DNA from: Saccharopolyspora_D taberi
GTDB taxonomy: Bacteria > Actinomycetota > Actinomycetes > Mycobacteriales > Pseudonocardiaceae
Direction of reading: 5' to 3'
DNA length: 64,000 nt
Assembly: GCF_039534165.1 (NCBI RefSeq)
Contig: NZ_BAAAUX010000014.1
Coordinates: forward strand, 434,001 to 498,000
Made by a program: the position numbers and the translations under genes. Positions 33,698 to 43,968 of this stretch are shown one piece after another; the first letter of the stretch is position 1, and each line of letters begins with the position of its first letter. The notes under the pieces were generated by a model that was not told the origin of the DNA, did no database searches, and worked only from the letters and a program-made list of their open reading frames with translations.

Positions 33698-34353
33698 CCG
33701 CGCTGCTGGTGGTCGCCAAGGCCCCGGTGCCGGGGCAGGCCAAGACCCGCCTGTGCCCGCCGCTCACGCCCGCGCAGGCCGCCGAGGTCGCGGCGGCGAG
33801 CCTGCTCGACACCCTCGACGCGGTCACCGCGACACCCGGTGTCCGGCCGGTGGCGGCGATGACCGGTGATCTCGGCGCCGCCACCGGTGGCGGCGCGCTG
33901 CGCGCCGCATTGCGGTCGTGGACCGTGCTGGGCCAGCGCGGCGAGACCTTCGGTCAGCGGCTGGCCGCCGCGCACGCCGACACGTCCGCCGCGCTCCCCG
34001 GGGTTCCGGTGTTGCAGGTCGGCATGGACACCCCGCAGGTGACCGCCGATCTCCTGACCGACGCGTGCTCGCGGCTGGCCACGGCGGACGCGGTGCTGGG
34101 CCTGGCCGAGGACGGCGGGTGGTGGGCGGTGGGGTTCCGCGATCCGCGGCATTCCGCACTGCTGGAAGACGTTCCGACTTCCCGGGACGACACCGGATCC
34201 CGCACGCTTGCCGCACTCCGGCAGCGCGGGCTCCGGGTCGAGCCGCTGCCACGACTATCCGATGTGGACACCGTCGAGGACGCGGCGCGGGTCGCCGAAC
34301 TCGTCCCCCGCTCCCGGTTCGCGGCCAGCCTGCCCGCCGGAGCCCTGCGTTGA
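33694..34353 (+). CDS. DUF2064/TIGR04282-type glycosyltransferase
   Basis: This 219-aa protein of the DUF2064 family starts VVAKAPVPGQAKTRLCPPL, typical of this nucleotidyltransferase-like fold. VLQVGMDTPQVTADLL and LAEDGGWWAVGF follow. TIGR04282 members are annotated as glycosyltransferases in arsenosugar and other saccharide pathways. The GTG at 33694 overlaps the GT2 stop. The actual sugar or acceptor is unknown. Together with GT2 and the methyltransferase it suggests formation of a modified saccharide. Confidence 0.85.
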   Translation: MTALLVVAKAPVPGQAKTRLCPPLTPAQAAEVAAASLLDTLDAVTATPGVRPVAAMTGDLGAATGGGALRAALRSWTVLGQRGETFGQRLAAAHADTSAALPGVPVLQVGMDTPQVTADLLTDACSRLATADAVLGLAEDGGWWAVGFRDPRHSALLEDVPTSRDDTGSRTLAALRQRGLRVEPLPRLSDVDTVEDAARVAELVPRSRFAASLPAGALR

Positions 34354-34973
34354 CCTTCGAACTCGGTTACGAGGGCGCTGACTGCACGTTGGTCACCAGC
34401 GACGGCCTCGCGCGGCCGATGCGCACCCGCCGCTGGTCCGCCCCTCCAGGACGGGCCGACGAACTGTTGCTCAACGCCTGCACGGGCCCGGTGCTCGACA
34501 TCGGCTGCGGGCCCGGGCGGCTGGTCGCGGCCTTCGCCGACCGAGGTGTCCCCGCTCTCGGCGTGGACACCTCGCCGGTGGCCGTGCGGCTGTGCCGGGA
34601 CCGCAACGCCGCGGCCCTGCGGCGCAGTGTGTTCGACCGGCTGCCCGGCGAAGGCCGCTGGCGCGAGGCGCTGCTGATCGACGGCAACATCGGCATCGGC
34701 GGTGACCCGCACCGCCTGCTGCGCCGGGTGCGCGGGCTGCTGCGGCCCGGCGGACGCGCCTGGGTGGAGGTCGATCCGCCCGGGACCGCGCCGTGGCGGG
34801 GGTCCGCGCGGCTGGTCCGCGGGAACGCCAGGGGCGCGGCCTTCGGGTGGGCGATCGTCGGCGCGGACGCGATCGGCGAGCTGGCCGCGGCGACCGGCTT
34901 CGGCCCGGCAGTCGTCGTCGAGCGCCATTCCCGCTGGTTCGCTCTGCTGACCGCGCCGGATGACGCGGCGTGA
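34350..34973 (+). CDS. Class I SAM-dependent methyltransferase
   Basis: This 207-aa methyltransferase has the motif I sequence VLDIGCGPGRLVA and a Rossmann-like core. TTG at 34350 (overlapping the previous TGA) is the only start that fits the operon spacing; the alternatives are longer frames through the preceding gene. It lacks a characteristic substrate-binding domain. It is the last gene of the GT2/DUF2064 operon and could methylate its glycan product. Confidence 0.82.
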   Translation: MTFELGYEGADCTLVTSDGLARPMRTRRWSAPPGRADELLLNACTGPVLDIGCGPGRLVAAFADRGVPALGVDTSPVAVRLCRDRNAAALRRSVFDRLPGEGRWREALLIDGNIGIGGDPHRLLRRVRGLLRPGGRAWVEVDPPGTAPWRGSARLVRGNARGAAFGWAIVGADAIGELAAATGFGPAVVVERHSRWFALLTAPDDAA

Positions 34974-35006
34974 TGCGACGGTACGGGAAGCCTGTTCCAC
35001 GCGTTG

Positions 35007-35150
35007 AACTGCGCCGATGACCTCGGATTGGCCTGCGCCGGTGACCTCGGCTTGACCGACGCCAGTGACCTCAGATTGGCCTGCGCCAGTGACATCGGCT
35101 TGACCCGCGCCGGTGACCTCGACTTGGCCGACGCCGGTGACCTCGGTCAG
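35007..35150. repeat. 24-bp tandem repeat, six copies
   Basis: Six consecutive 24-bp units lie in register at 35007, 35031, 35055, 35079, 35103 and 35127, with a partial seventh to 35157. Units resemble GCCTGCGCCGGTGACCTCGG followed by CTTG and differ at a few positions. The array fills the gap between the methyltransferase and the GNAT, and its last unit contains the GNAT stop codon. Confidence 0.85.
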
Positions 35151-35614
35151 GCCGGCGTGTTCGCGCTCCCGGCACGGCCCGGCTCGCGAACCAGGTACAC
35201 GTCGACCGGGTCTTCGGTTTCGACTGCGAACCCGTGCCGCTCGTAGAGCCGCCGGGCCGGGCTGCCCTGCAGCACGTTCAGCCGGACCAGGACGCCGTCG
35301 CGGTCGCACCGCTCCAGCAGCCCGCGCAGCACGGCCGCCCCGATGCCGTTTCCCTGCAGGTGCGGGGCCAGGTAGAAGTGCTCCAGCCAATGCGCGTCCT
35401 CGGCCGGGCGCAGGGACACGCAACCGGCGAACGCGCCGCCGACCTCGATCACCCACGTGTGCTCGGGCAGGAACGCGTCGCGCAGTCGCCGCCGCACCCG
35501 CTGCTCGTCGTACCGCCCGAGCCGCTCCAGATCCGGCCGCAGCACCACCGCCCGCAACTCCGCCACCGCATCGACGTCCGCCGTCGACGCGGGCCGAATC
35601 TCCCAGTCCGCCAT
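35147..35614 (-). CDS. GNAT family N-acetyltransferase
   Basis: This is a 155-aa GNAT protein with IRPASTADVDAVAEL at the start and HFYLAPHLQGNGIGAAVL as the acetyl-CoA-binding motif A. GSPARRLYERHGFAVETEDPV forms motif B. It acetylates an unknown amine. Its stop lies within the last unit of the 24-bp tandem repeat. It is divergent from a methyltransferase with a 40-bp gap. Confidence 0.9.
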   Translation of the reverse strand: MADWEIRPASTADVDAVAELRAVVLRPDLERLGRYDEQRVRRRLRDAFLPEHTWVIEVGGAFAGCVSLRPAEDAHWLEHFYLAPHLQGNGIGAAVLRGLLERCDRDGVLVRLNVLQGSPARRLYERHGFAVETEDPVDVYLVREPGRAGSANTPA

Positions 35615-35654
35615 GACCGCGAGACTACGGATGCCGTCTCGCTACGGTGATTCG

Positions 35655-36269
35655 ATGCAGCGGAACGATCTGAAGCCGTACTGGAACACCAACGTCGCGC
35701 AGCACCCGAGGATCCTCCGCACCGTCCCCGAAGGATGCCGCGACGCGTTGGACGTGGGCTGCGGGGACGGGCTGCTGGCGCGGAAGCTGGCGGGGCGGGC
35801 CGAACGCGTCACCGGCATCGACCAGTCTTCGGTCATGATCGACCGTGCTCGCGATCTCGCCGCCGATCGCCCGGCTCTTGCCTTCGTCGAGGGCGACTTC
35901 CTGACCTTCGACCTCCCCGCCCCGGGCTACGACTTCATCTGTTCGGTGAGCTCGATCCACCACATGGACTTCGAAGCGGCCGTCACACGCATGCGCGACC
36001 TGCTGCGTCCCGGCGGCACGCTGGTGGTCGTCGGCGTGGCCCGCGAGGTGAGCCCGGCGGATTGGGCGGCGAGGATCGCGAGTGCTCCGATCGTGCGGGT
36101 CACGAAGGCGCTGCGCCGCGCGCAGGCCCCGGAGGGAATGCCGGTCTCCGACCCTCGGATGAGTTACGGCCAGGTGCGGGCCACTGCGCGACGGCTCCTC
36201 CCATGTGTGCGCTACCGCTGGCACGTGCTCCGCCGGTACTCGTTGGTCTGGGAAAAGCCAAGTCGCTAG
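35655..36269 (+). CDS. Class I SAM-dependent methyltransferase
   Basis: This 204-aa methyltransferase has the SAM motif ALDVGCGDGLLARKL. The second acidic segment VTGIDQSSVMIDRA and VSSIHHMDFEAAVTRMRDLL complete the Methyltransf_11/25-type core. The ATG at 35655 gives MQRNDLKPYW. The substrate is unknown. It nearly abuts the convergent GNAT-like gene. Confidence 0.88.
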   Translation: MQRNDLKPYWNTNVAQHPRILRTVPEGCRDALDVGCGDGLLARKLAGRAERVTGIDQSSVMIDRARDLAADRPALAFVEGDFLTFDLPAPGYDFICSVSSIHHMDFEAAVTRMRDLLRPGGTLVVVGVAREVSPADWAARIASAPIVRVTKALRRAQAPEGMPVSDPRMSYGQVRATARRLLPCVRYRWHVLRRYSLVWEKPSR

Positions 36270-36274
36270 GGGAT

Positions 36275-37090
36275 CTACCCGTTGATGGCGTACTCGGTGA
36301 ACTGGCCGCAAGCGGCGAAGCCCAGCCTGCGGTAGACGGGCTCTCCGTCGGCCGAGGCTTGCAGGACAGCGGTGCGGAAACCCTCGTTGCGCGCGGTGTG
36401 GAGCACGGCGGTGGTGATGGCGCCGCCGTAGCCGCGTCGGCGGTCCGCGGCCAGCGTCGAGATGTTGTAGATGCCCGCCACGTCGGCGTGGAGGAAGACT
36501 TCCGCCGAGCAGACCGGCCGGTCGTGGACGTAACCGACGAGGTAGCGCGCCGGGCTCTGCGCGGAGAGCGCCAGTTCCGCTGCCTCGGTGAAGAACCGAA
36601 CGACCGTGGCGGCGGGCGGGGTCCAGTTCGCGGCCAGCACCGCCGCGTAGTCGGCCAGCTGATCCGCCGATGTCACCGGGCGGATGTCCAGACCTTCCAC
36701 CCGCGGCCGTTCCGGAACATCGCGCAGGTCCTTCCACATCCCCGCCTCGGTCTCCGACGCGCTGAGACCGGCTGCCACGAGGTGTGCACCCAGATCTTCC
36801 GGTGCGGAGGCGGGCCCGACCCACCACGAGAACGGCCGACCGGTGGCGGAGAGCCGCTGGACCGTCTCGTAGATCCGGTGCGGCGCGGAATCCGCGGTGA
36901 AGCGGGCCGTCGCGACGATGTTGAACGTGTCGTCGGCGAGCCCGCTGTCGGCGATCAGCAGGTCATCGCTCTCGACGACCGTCGCGTTCGGCAGCCTCCG
37001 GTGGAGGTGGCACGCGTGCTCGGCGAGGTTCCGCTCCATCCTGGTCAGCAGGTCGGCTTCGTCGGTGATCAGAGGTTTTGCCGTGCTCAT
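36275..37090 (-). CDS. GNAT family N-acetyltransferase (two-domain)
   Basis: This 271-aa protein is longer than a simple GNAT. The N-terminal half (about 1-135) is a degenerate domain. The C-terminal half has NISTLAADRRRGYGGAITTAVL, the acetyl-CoA-binding motif A, and EPVYRRLGFAACGQFTEY, motif B. The fold suggests tandem GNAT domains, of which one is active. The acceptor is unknown. Confidence 0.85.
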   Translation of the reverse strand: MSTAKPLITDEADLLTRMERNLAEHACHLHRRLPNATVVESDDLLIADSGLADDTFNIVATARFTADSAPHRIYETVQRLSATGRPFSWWVGPASAPEDLGAHLVAAGLSASETEAGMWKDLRDVPERPRVEGLDIRPVTSADQLADYAAVLAANWTPPAATVVRFFTEAAELALSAQSPARYLVGYVHDRPVCSAEVFLHADVAGIYNISTLAADRRRGYGGAITTAVLHTARNEGFRTAVLQASADGEPVYRRLGFAACGQFTEYAING

Positions 37091-37154
37091 AGTCGTTCAA
37101 TTGCAGCATCGCGGGATGCGCACGTCATCTGTATTTTCGGCCCGCGCCGACCGG

Positions 37155-39821
37155 TCAGCGCACGGGACTCTGCGACGCCGCCGTTGCCGCGTCCGAGGAG
37201 CGGAAGCCCGCAAGAACCTCGGCTGGTCGTCCGTCGCGCACGGGGATCGGGACGAGCCGCTCCCCTGGCCCGTCGACCTCGACGACCTGCTCACCCAGCA
37301 CGACTCCCGTGGGATCGACGGCGAACAGGTGCACCGTGCCCGGTCCGCGCACCGCCAGCTTCGCCGTGACTTCACCGGCGGTGGCCGACGCGTCGGTGAC
37401 CTGCGCCGGTGCCGACGCCCGTGGCGCGCCGCCGAGCGAAGTGCCCAGGCGGACCGACTGCGCGATCGACTGCGGTGAATCGACGGATGCCAGCGCATCG
37501 AGCGGCAGTGCGGGTTCCGGTGGGCCCACCGGCTGCCCGGCGGGCTTGCCCGCGAGCCGGGCCACGCCCCAGCGGTACGGGTCGCCCTGCACCCCTTCCC
37601 AGGTGGACCAGCCGATCCGGGTCTGGCCGACCTGGTCATCGGTGTCGGAGTCGTAGACGAAAAGGTTGAGCCCCAGGCGCCCGGGATCGACCGAACCCGG
37701 CACGTTCTCCAGCGGGATCGACGTTTCGACGGTGTAGCCGCCCGGCCGGGGCACCGACGCGACCTCGACGCCGGGAGCGGTTTCGCCGCCGGGCCCCTGC
37801 TTGTTGTCGGCATCGCGGGCGAAGCAGGCAGGCCCCTGCGCCGTGACCGGAAGCACCGCGAGCTTGAACGTGCTGGAGGTGTTCTCCGAGTTGCCCTTCG
37901 GATCGATCGCGATCTCCAGCGCATCGGTCCGCCAGTGCCGCTTGCAGTCCTCCTGCGCGAGCACCGCTCCCCGGGCGTCGTCAGTCACCTCGACGATCGC
38001 GTGCAGCTTCTCGTTGCGCCAGGCCAGTTTCGCCCGCGCCGAGCAGTCCTGCGGGCCCGCGCAGTCGTCGCCCTCCCAGCCGGAGGAGATGTCGATCCAC
38101 GGCGACGGGTACTCCTCGGGTGCCGCGGCACCGTCGACCACCGGATCCGCCTGCGCCTGCGGGATCTCGGCCGCCGGCACCAGCTCCAGCGCCGCGCCGG
38201 ACCGGGCCTCTCCGCTGTCGGTGCGGGTCACCAGCTGGTACGGGTGGTCGCCGCCCTGGGTTCCGGTCGGCATGGACGGATCGGTGCTCGTCACCTCGAA
38301 ACCGACCGTGGTCGTCCCGCCCGGTGGAACGTCGGTGAACGGCTTCTCCGCCTGCGCCACGGCGAAGCCCGCTGGTGGTTCCAGCACGACCGAACCTGAT
38401 TTCGGCGTGCTGCCGTGGTTGCGGACCACTGCCTGCACGGTCCGCGATCCCCCGGTCGGCACGGTCTGCACCGGTGGCACGACGTCGCGCAGCGCTGGAA
38501 TCCCGTTCGCCTCAACCCATTCCTGGAATTCCGCGACCGCGGGCAGCCGAGCCTGCTCGGCAACGACCGGAGACACGACGTCCAGGCACAGTTCGGTCGT
38601 TCCGGTGCCGTCCGGCGACTGCGCCCGCACCGGGACGACAACGCGTCCGATCTGGTCGGCGGGAGCAGTGACGGTGAACCGCACCTCGGCGCTGGAACCC
38701 GGTGCCAGCGGGCCGAATCCGCCGTCGCCTTCGACCCGCCAGCCCGGCGGGAGGTCCAGTCCCACCTTCCCGGCGGCAAGGGCCTTCGGTGCGGAGACCG
38801 TCACCCGCACCCCGAAGCTGTCTCCGCCGGTCACCCGGCTCCGGTCGGCCGCGGCCGAAAGCCCGGTGCCGAGCGGGAAACCACCGTCTCCGGGCAGCAA
38901 CGCACCGGCCAGCGGAGCCTCCACGGCCGACGCCGTCGGCGCGTGCGGTGCGCGGTTGGCGAGTTCGGTGAGCTTGTCGCAGCCGATCTGCTCCGGGGCT
39001 TCGGGGATGTCCGGTCGTCCTTCCCAGCCCTGGCTCCGGTATTCGCGCTCGGCCTCGCGTTCCTCCTGCTCCCAGGTCTTCCCGCTCGGCGCGGGACGGC
39101 CGCCCCACACGGAGAAGTCCCGGCCCGCCGACTCCGGTGCGGGCCCGGTGCGCTCGCAGTCCGGGCCCGGGTTCTCCTCCTCCGCACCGGCCGAGTTGGC
39201 CAGCACCCGGCGCACCGACCACGGGCGCAGCCCCTCGCCGGTGATCTGCTCCGGGAACGCCGCCGGGTCCGCGGCCAGCCGGTACGCCTCCAGCGCCAGC
39301 CGCGCGGCGTACTGGTGGTTGCCGTGATTTCCCGGTGATGGCGCGGGATTCATGGTGACGACGACCTCCGGGCGGGTCTCGCGCACCACGCGGACCAGCT
39401 TGTCCAGGACGTCGTCGTGCTTCCAGGCGTGCTCGGTGAGCGGGGCGCTGACCGTGTAGTAGAGGTCGGCCTCGTCGAGGTTGTAGACGTCGGTGACGCC
39501 GAGCCCGCCGACCGCGCGGCGTTCCTCGCCCTCGCGCAGCAGCCCGAGCCGCGGCCCCTCCTCCGGACCGGCCGCGTTGCCGCCGCCCTCACCCCGGGTG
39601 ATGGTCGCGACGCCAGTGCGCACGCCGTGCTTCTCGCGCCACTGCCCGAACGTCGACAGCAGCGACGCCTCGTCGTCGGGATGCGCGCCCACGAACAGGA
39701 CTCCCAGATCCGGGTCCGGGTCCGCCTGCGCAGGCGCGAGCGCTCCCGCCGCCAATGCCGTCGCCAGCACCGCCGCCGCACCGAACCGAACTGCGAACAA
39801 CACGCACACAGCGAACTCCAC
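37155..39821 (-). CDS. Secreted PIG-L deacetylase with NEW3 and CBM9-like domains
   Basis: This 888-aa protein begins with a signal-like helix (residues 7-28) ending in APAQA. A PIG-L/LmbE deacetylase domain follows: AHPDDE (46-51) and His166/His169 in GNHGNHQYA supply zinc ligands. Then come two beta-sandwich regions resembling NPCBM/NEW3 (about 335-410 and 460-560) and a C-terminal CBM9/DOMON-like domain (about 580-770) with WISSxW-type strands. The GTG at 39821 has a GAGGAG site. It likely deacetylates N-acetylglucosaminyl residues of a surface or environmental polysaccharide. Domain ends are approximate. Confidence 0.85.
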   Translation of the reverse strand: MEFAVCVLFAVRFGAAAVLATALAAGALAPAQADPDPDLGVLFVGAHPDDEASLLSTFGQWREKHGVRTGVATITRGEGGGNAAGPEEGPRLGLLREGEERRAVGGLGVTDVYNLDEADLYYTVSAPLTEHAWKHDDVLDKLVRVVRETRPEVVVTMNPAPSPGNHGNHQYAARLALEAYRLAADPAAFPEQITGEGLRPWSVRRVLANSAGAEEENPGPDCERTGPAPESAGRDFSVWGGRPAPSGKTWEQEEREAEREYRSQGWEGRPDIPEAPEQIGCDKLTELANRAPHAPTASAVEAPLAGALLPGDGGFPLGTGLSAAADRSRVTGGDSFGVRVTVSAPKALAAGKVGLDLPPGWRVEGDGGFGPLAPGSSAEVRFTVTAPADQIGRVVVPVRAQSPDGTGTTELCLDVVSPVVAEQARLPAVAEFQEWVEANGIPALRDVVPPVQTVPTGGSRTVQAVVRNHGSTPKSGSVVLEPPAGFAVAQAEKPFTDVPPGGTTTVGFEVTSTDPSMPTGTQGGDHPYQLVTRTDSGEARSGAALELVPAAEIPQAQADPVVDGAAAPEEYPSPWIDISSGWEGDDCAGPQDCSARAKLAWRNEKLHAIVEVTDDARGAVLAQEDCKRHWRTDALEIAIDPKGNSENTSSTFKLAVLPVTAQGPACFARDADNKQGPGGETAPGVEVASVPRPGGYTVETSIPLENVPGSVDPGRLGLNLFVYDSDTDDQVGQTRIGWSTWEGVQGDPYRWGVARLAGKPAGQPVGPPEPALPLDALASVDSPQSIAQSVRLGTSLGGAPRASAPAQVTDASATAGEVTAKLAVRGPGTVHLFAVDPTGVVLGEQVVEVDGPGERLVPIPVRDGRPAEVLAGFRSSDAATAASQSPVR

Positions 39822-39939
39822 GCGCTCCTCGCTCGAAGACCACCACCGGAATCGAGCATGGCACGCCGGAATGTCCAGGCACACGGGGATTTTCCCGTTC
39901 GCGCCGACTTCTCACCCTATGGAATGGACGATTTCGCGC

Positions 39940-40629
39940 TCAGCGAGCAAGGAACAGGTGGTACGTCGTCGTCCTGGTACCGAGGGGAACCGGAACCGCG
40001 ATCTCGCGGCAGTTCCCGAAAACTTCGCGCAACGCCGTGTTCAATTCCGGTGATCCGCTCGCCGACCAGATCGCCAGGCAGCCGCCCGGTGCGATTTTCT
40101 CCCGGCACAGAGCCAGGAACTCACGCCGGTACACGGCCGCGTTGCTGTCGTGGACCAGGAATCCGGGACCGTTGTCGACGTCGAGCAGCAGCACGTCGGT
40201 GCAGGCGGCCGGATGCGCGGCGAGCACGTCCTGGACATCACCGACCGACACGCGCACGCGTTCGTCCGCGAGAGCGGCGGCCGTCTCGCCGACGAGTCCC
40301 GCGCGGTGCCATTCGACGATCGAGGGCTCGATCTCCACAACCTCGACCGAGGACACCCGGCGGTCGGCGACCACTTCGCGGAGTGTGAAGCCCAGGCCGA
40401 GCCCTCCGATGAGAACTCGCGCCGGTCTGTCGTCGGCAAGAACGGCGTCCAGCGTCGCGGTGGCAAGCAGGCGCTCGGTCTCGGTGTGGACGGTGTCCAT
40501 GACGAACACTCCGTTAACGCGCAGTTCCAGCGCATCATCGGCATCCCGGCGCAGGAGCACGACCTCACCGCGCGGCGAACCCGCCCGTGCCACCCGTTCT
40601 TTCGGTTCTCCCATCGGCAACGTGTTCAC
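39940..40629 (-). CDS. Spermidine-synthase-like SAM-dependent enzyme
   Basis: This 229-aa protein has a Rossmann core with VLIGGLGLGFTLREV (SAM-binding) and EVVEIEPSIVEWHRAG. The later LLLDVDNGPGFLVHDSN and APGGCLAIWSAS match SpeE-like aminopropyltransferases and related methyltransferases. The start is GTG (MNTLPMG) or the ATG six codons later. The usual Asp-rich polyamine pocket is not clear, so a methyltransferase-like role is equally possible. Confidence 0.8.
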   Translation of the reverse strand: MNTLPMGEPKERVARAGSPRGEVVLLRRDADDALELRVNGVFVMDTVHTETERLLATATLDAVLADDRPARVLIGGLGLGFTLREVVADRRVSSVEVVEIEPSIVEWHRAGLVGETAAALADERVRVSVGDVQDVLAAHPAACTDVLLLDVDNGPGFLVHDSNAAVYRREFLALCREKIAPGGCLAIWSASGSPELNTALREVFGNCREIAVPVPLGTRTTTYHLFLAR

Positions 40630-40697
40630 ACCGCCACGTTACCGCGCGGTTCACCTTCGACCGGCGGCGTCGCGCGCCACCGCTTACCGTGAGCACG

Positions 40698-41924
40698 ATG
40701 AGCAGCTACGACGCGGTGGTGGTGGGCGCCCGGTGCGCTGGGGCTCCGCTGGCGATGCTGCTCGCGCGGGCCGGGCGTTCGGTGCTTCTGGTGGACCGGG
40801 CCCGCTTTCCCAGCGACACCATGTCCGCGGGTCTGGTGCTGCGGCCGGGGATCGAACTGCTGGCGCAGTGGGGTCTTCTGCCCGAACTGGTGGCCAGCGG
40901 ATGCCCGCCCATCACGCGGATCGGTGTCGAAACCGCTACCACGCGGTTGTCCGGGACACCGGTCGACGCGGGCGGTGTCGCTCTGACGTTCGCCCCGCGC
41001 AGGACCGTTCTCGACGGACTGCTCATCGACGGCGCCCGCGCCGCCGGGGTCGAGGTGCGCGAGGGGTTCTCCGTGCGCGAAGTCGTGGTCGAGGACGGCG
41101 TGGTGCGCGGAGTCCGGGGCCAGTACGGGGACGGACCTGTGGTCACCGCGCGGGCGCGGATCGTCATCGGCGCGGACGGCCGCGGCTCCACGATCGCGCG
41201 GGCGGTCCGCGCGCCGCTGGTCGAGGATCGCGGGGCGCTGGCGGCGACCTCCTTCGGCTACTGGTCGGGAGTGCCGGTCGACGGAGCGCACGCGCACGTC
41301 CGGGGACGGATGGTCGCGTCGATGTGGCCCACCAACGACGGCCTCACCGTCGTGTCGCTGACCTTCCCCCGGGCCGACTTCACCGCGCACCGCGAGGCCG
41401 CCGAGCGCAACTACCTGCGGTGGCTGCGGCGCGTTCCCGCCATCGCCGACCGGCTGGGCACCGGCCGCCGCGAGGGCCGCCTGCACACCGCGGCGGGCCT
41501 GCGCAACCTGTTCCGGCGCGCGCACGGTCCCGGGTGGGCGCTGGCCGGCGACGCCGGGCACCACAAGGATCCGGTCACCGCACAAGGGATCTCCGACGCG
41601 CTGACCGACGCGAGCGCACTCGCCGCGGCCGTGCACGCCGGCCTGGACGGGGTCACCTCGATGGACGAAGCCCTGGCCGGGTACGAATCCCGCCGCGACG
41701 CGGCCCGGCGCGCGATGTTCGAGTTCACCTGCCGGGTCGCCTCGACCCGGCCGTTCGACACCGACCGGCTGCTGCGGGCGGTCGCCGCGCACCGCGACCG
41801 CACCGGCGAATTCGTCAGCGCGCTCGCGGGCGCCGAGCCCGCGGCCGGGTTCCTCGCCCCGGACCACCTCGCCGGCCTGACTGGCCACAGTGGACTGTCC
41901 GGTGCCGGGTCCGGGCACCGCTGA
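40698..41924 (+). CDS. FAD-dependent oxidoreductase (geranylgeranyl-reductase/PHBH-like)
   Basis: This 408-aa flavoprotein has a Rossmann FAD motif GARCAGAPLA near residue 10, GADGRGSTIARAV in the middle and GDAGHHKDPVTAQG, the FAD ribityl motif, near 285. The GARCAGxPxA variant is typical of PHBH-type monooxygenases and geranylgeranyl-reductase-like enzymes. The ATG at 40698 is chosen; a GTG nine bases earlier is possible. It may hydroxylate or reduce a lipid-like substrate. Its neighbours do not clarify the function. Confidence 0.88.
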   Translation: MSSYDAVVVGARCAGAPLAMLLARAGRSVLLVDRARFPSDTMSAGLVLRPGIELLAQWGLLPELVASGCPPITRIGVETATTRLSGTPVDAGGVALTFAPRRTVLDGLLIDGARAAGVEVREGFSVREVVVEDGVVRGVRGQYGDGPVVTARARIVIGADGRGSTIARAVRAPLVEDRGALAATSFGYWSGVPVDGAHAHVRGRMVASMWPTNDGLTVVSLTFPRADFTAHREAAERNYLRWLRRVPAIADRLGTGRREGRLHTAAGLRNLFRRAHGPGWALAGDAGHHKDPVTAQGISDALTDASALAAAVHAGLDGVTSMDEALAGYESRRDAARRAMFEFTCRVASTRPFDTDRLLRAVAAHRDRTGEFVSALAGAEPAAGFLAPDHLAGLTGHSGLSGAGSGHR

Positions 41925-41955
41925 ACCGGACGGGGCCCACTCGTAGAATCGCCCG

Positions 41956-43860
<1,905 letters not shown>

Positions 43861-43912
43861 CGCTCGACGATCTGTCCACCCGGCCGGGATCGATGCGCCG
43901 GTTTGTCCTGTG

Positions 43913-43930
43913 GCCCCGGTCATCCGGGGC
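43913..43930 (+). terminator. Hairpin terminator after recQ
   Basis: GCCCCGG-TCAT-CCGGGGC forms a perfect 7-bp stem 53 bp beyond the recQ stop and before the aminotransferase ribosome binding site. There is no U-tract. Confidence 0.5.
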
Positions 43931-43968
43931 GGGCACGCTGGCGGACGAGCAACGAGCAGGAGGTCAGC

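Noticed and set aside
35007..35150. CRISPR or integron-type array
   Set aside because: The 24-bp units are contiguous without spacers, and there is no cas gene or integrase.
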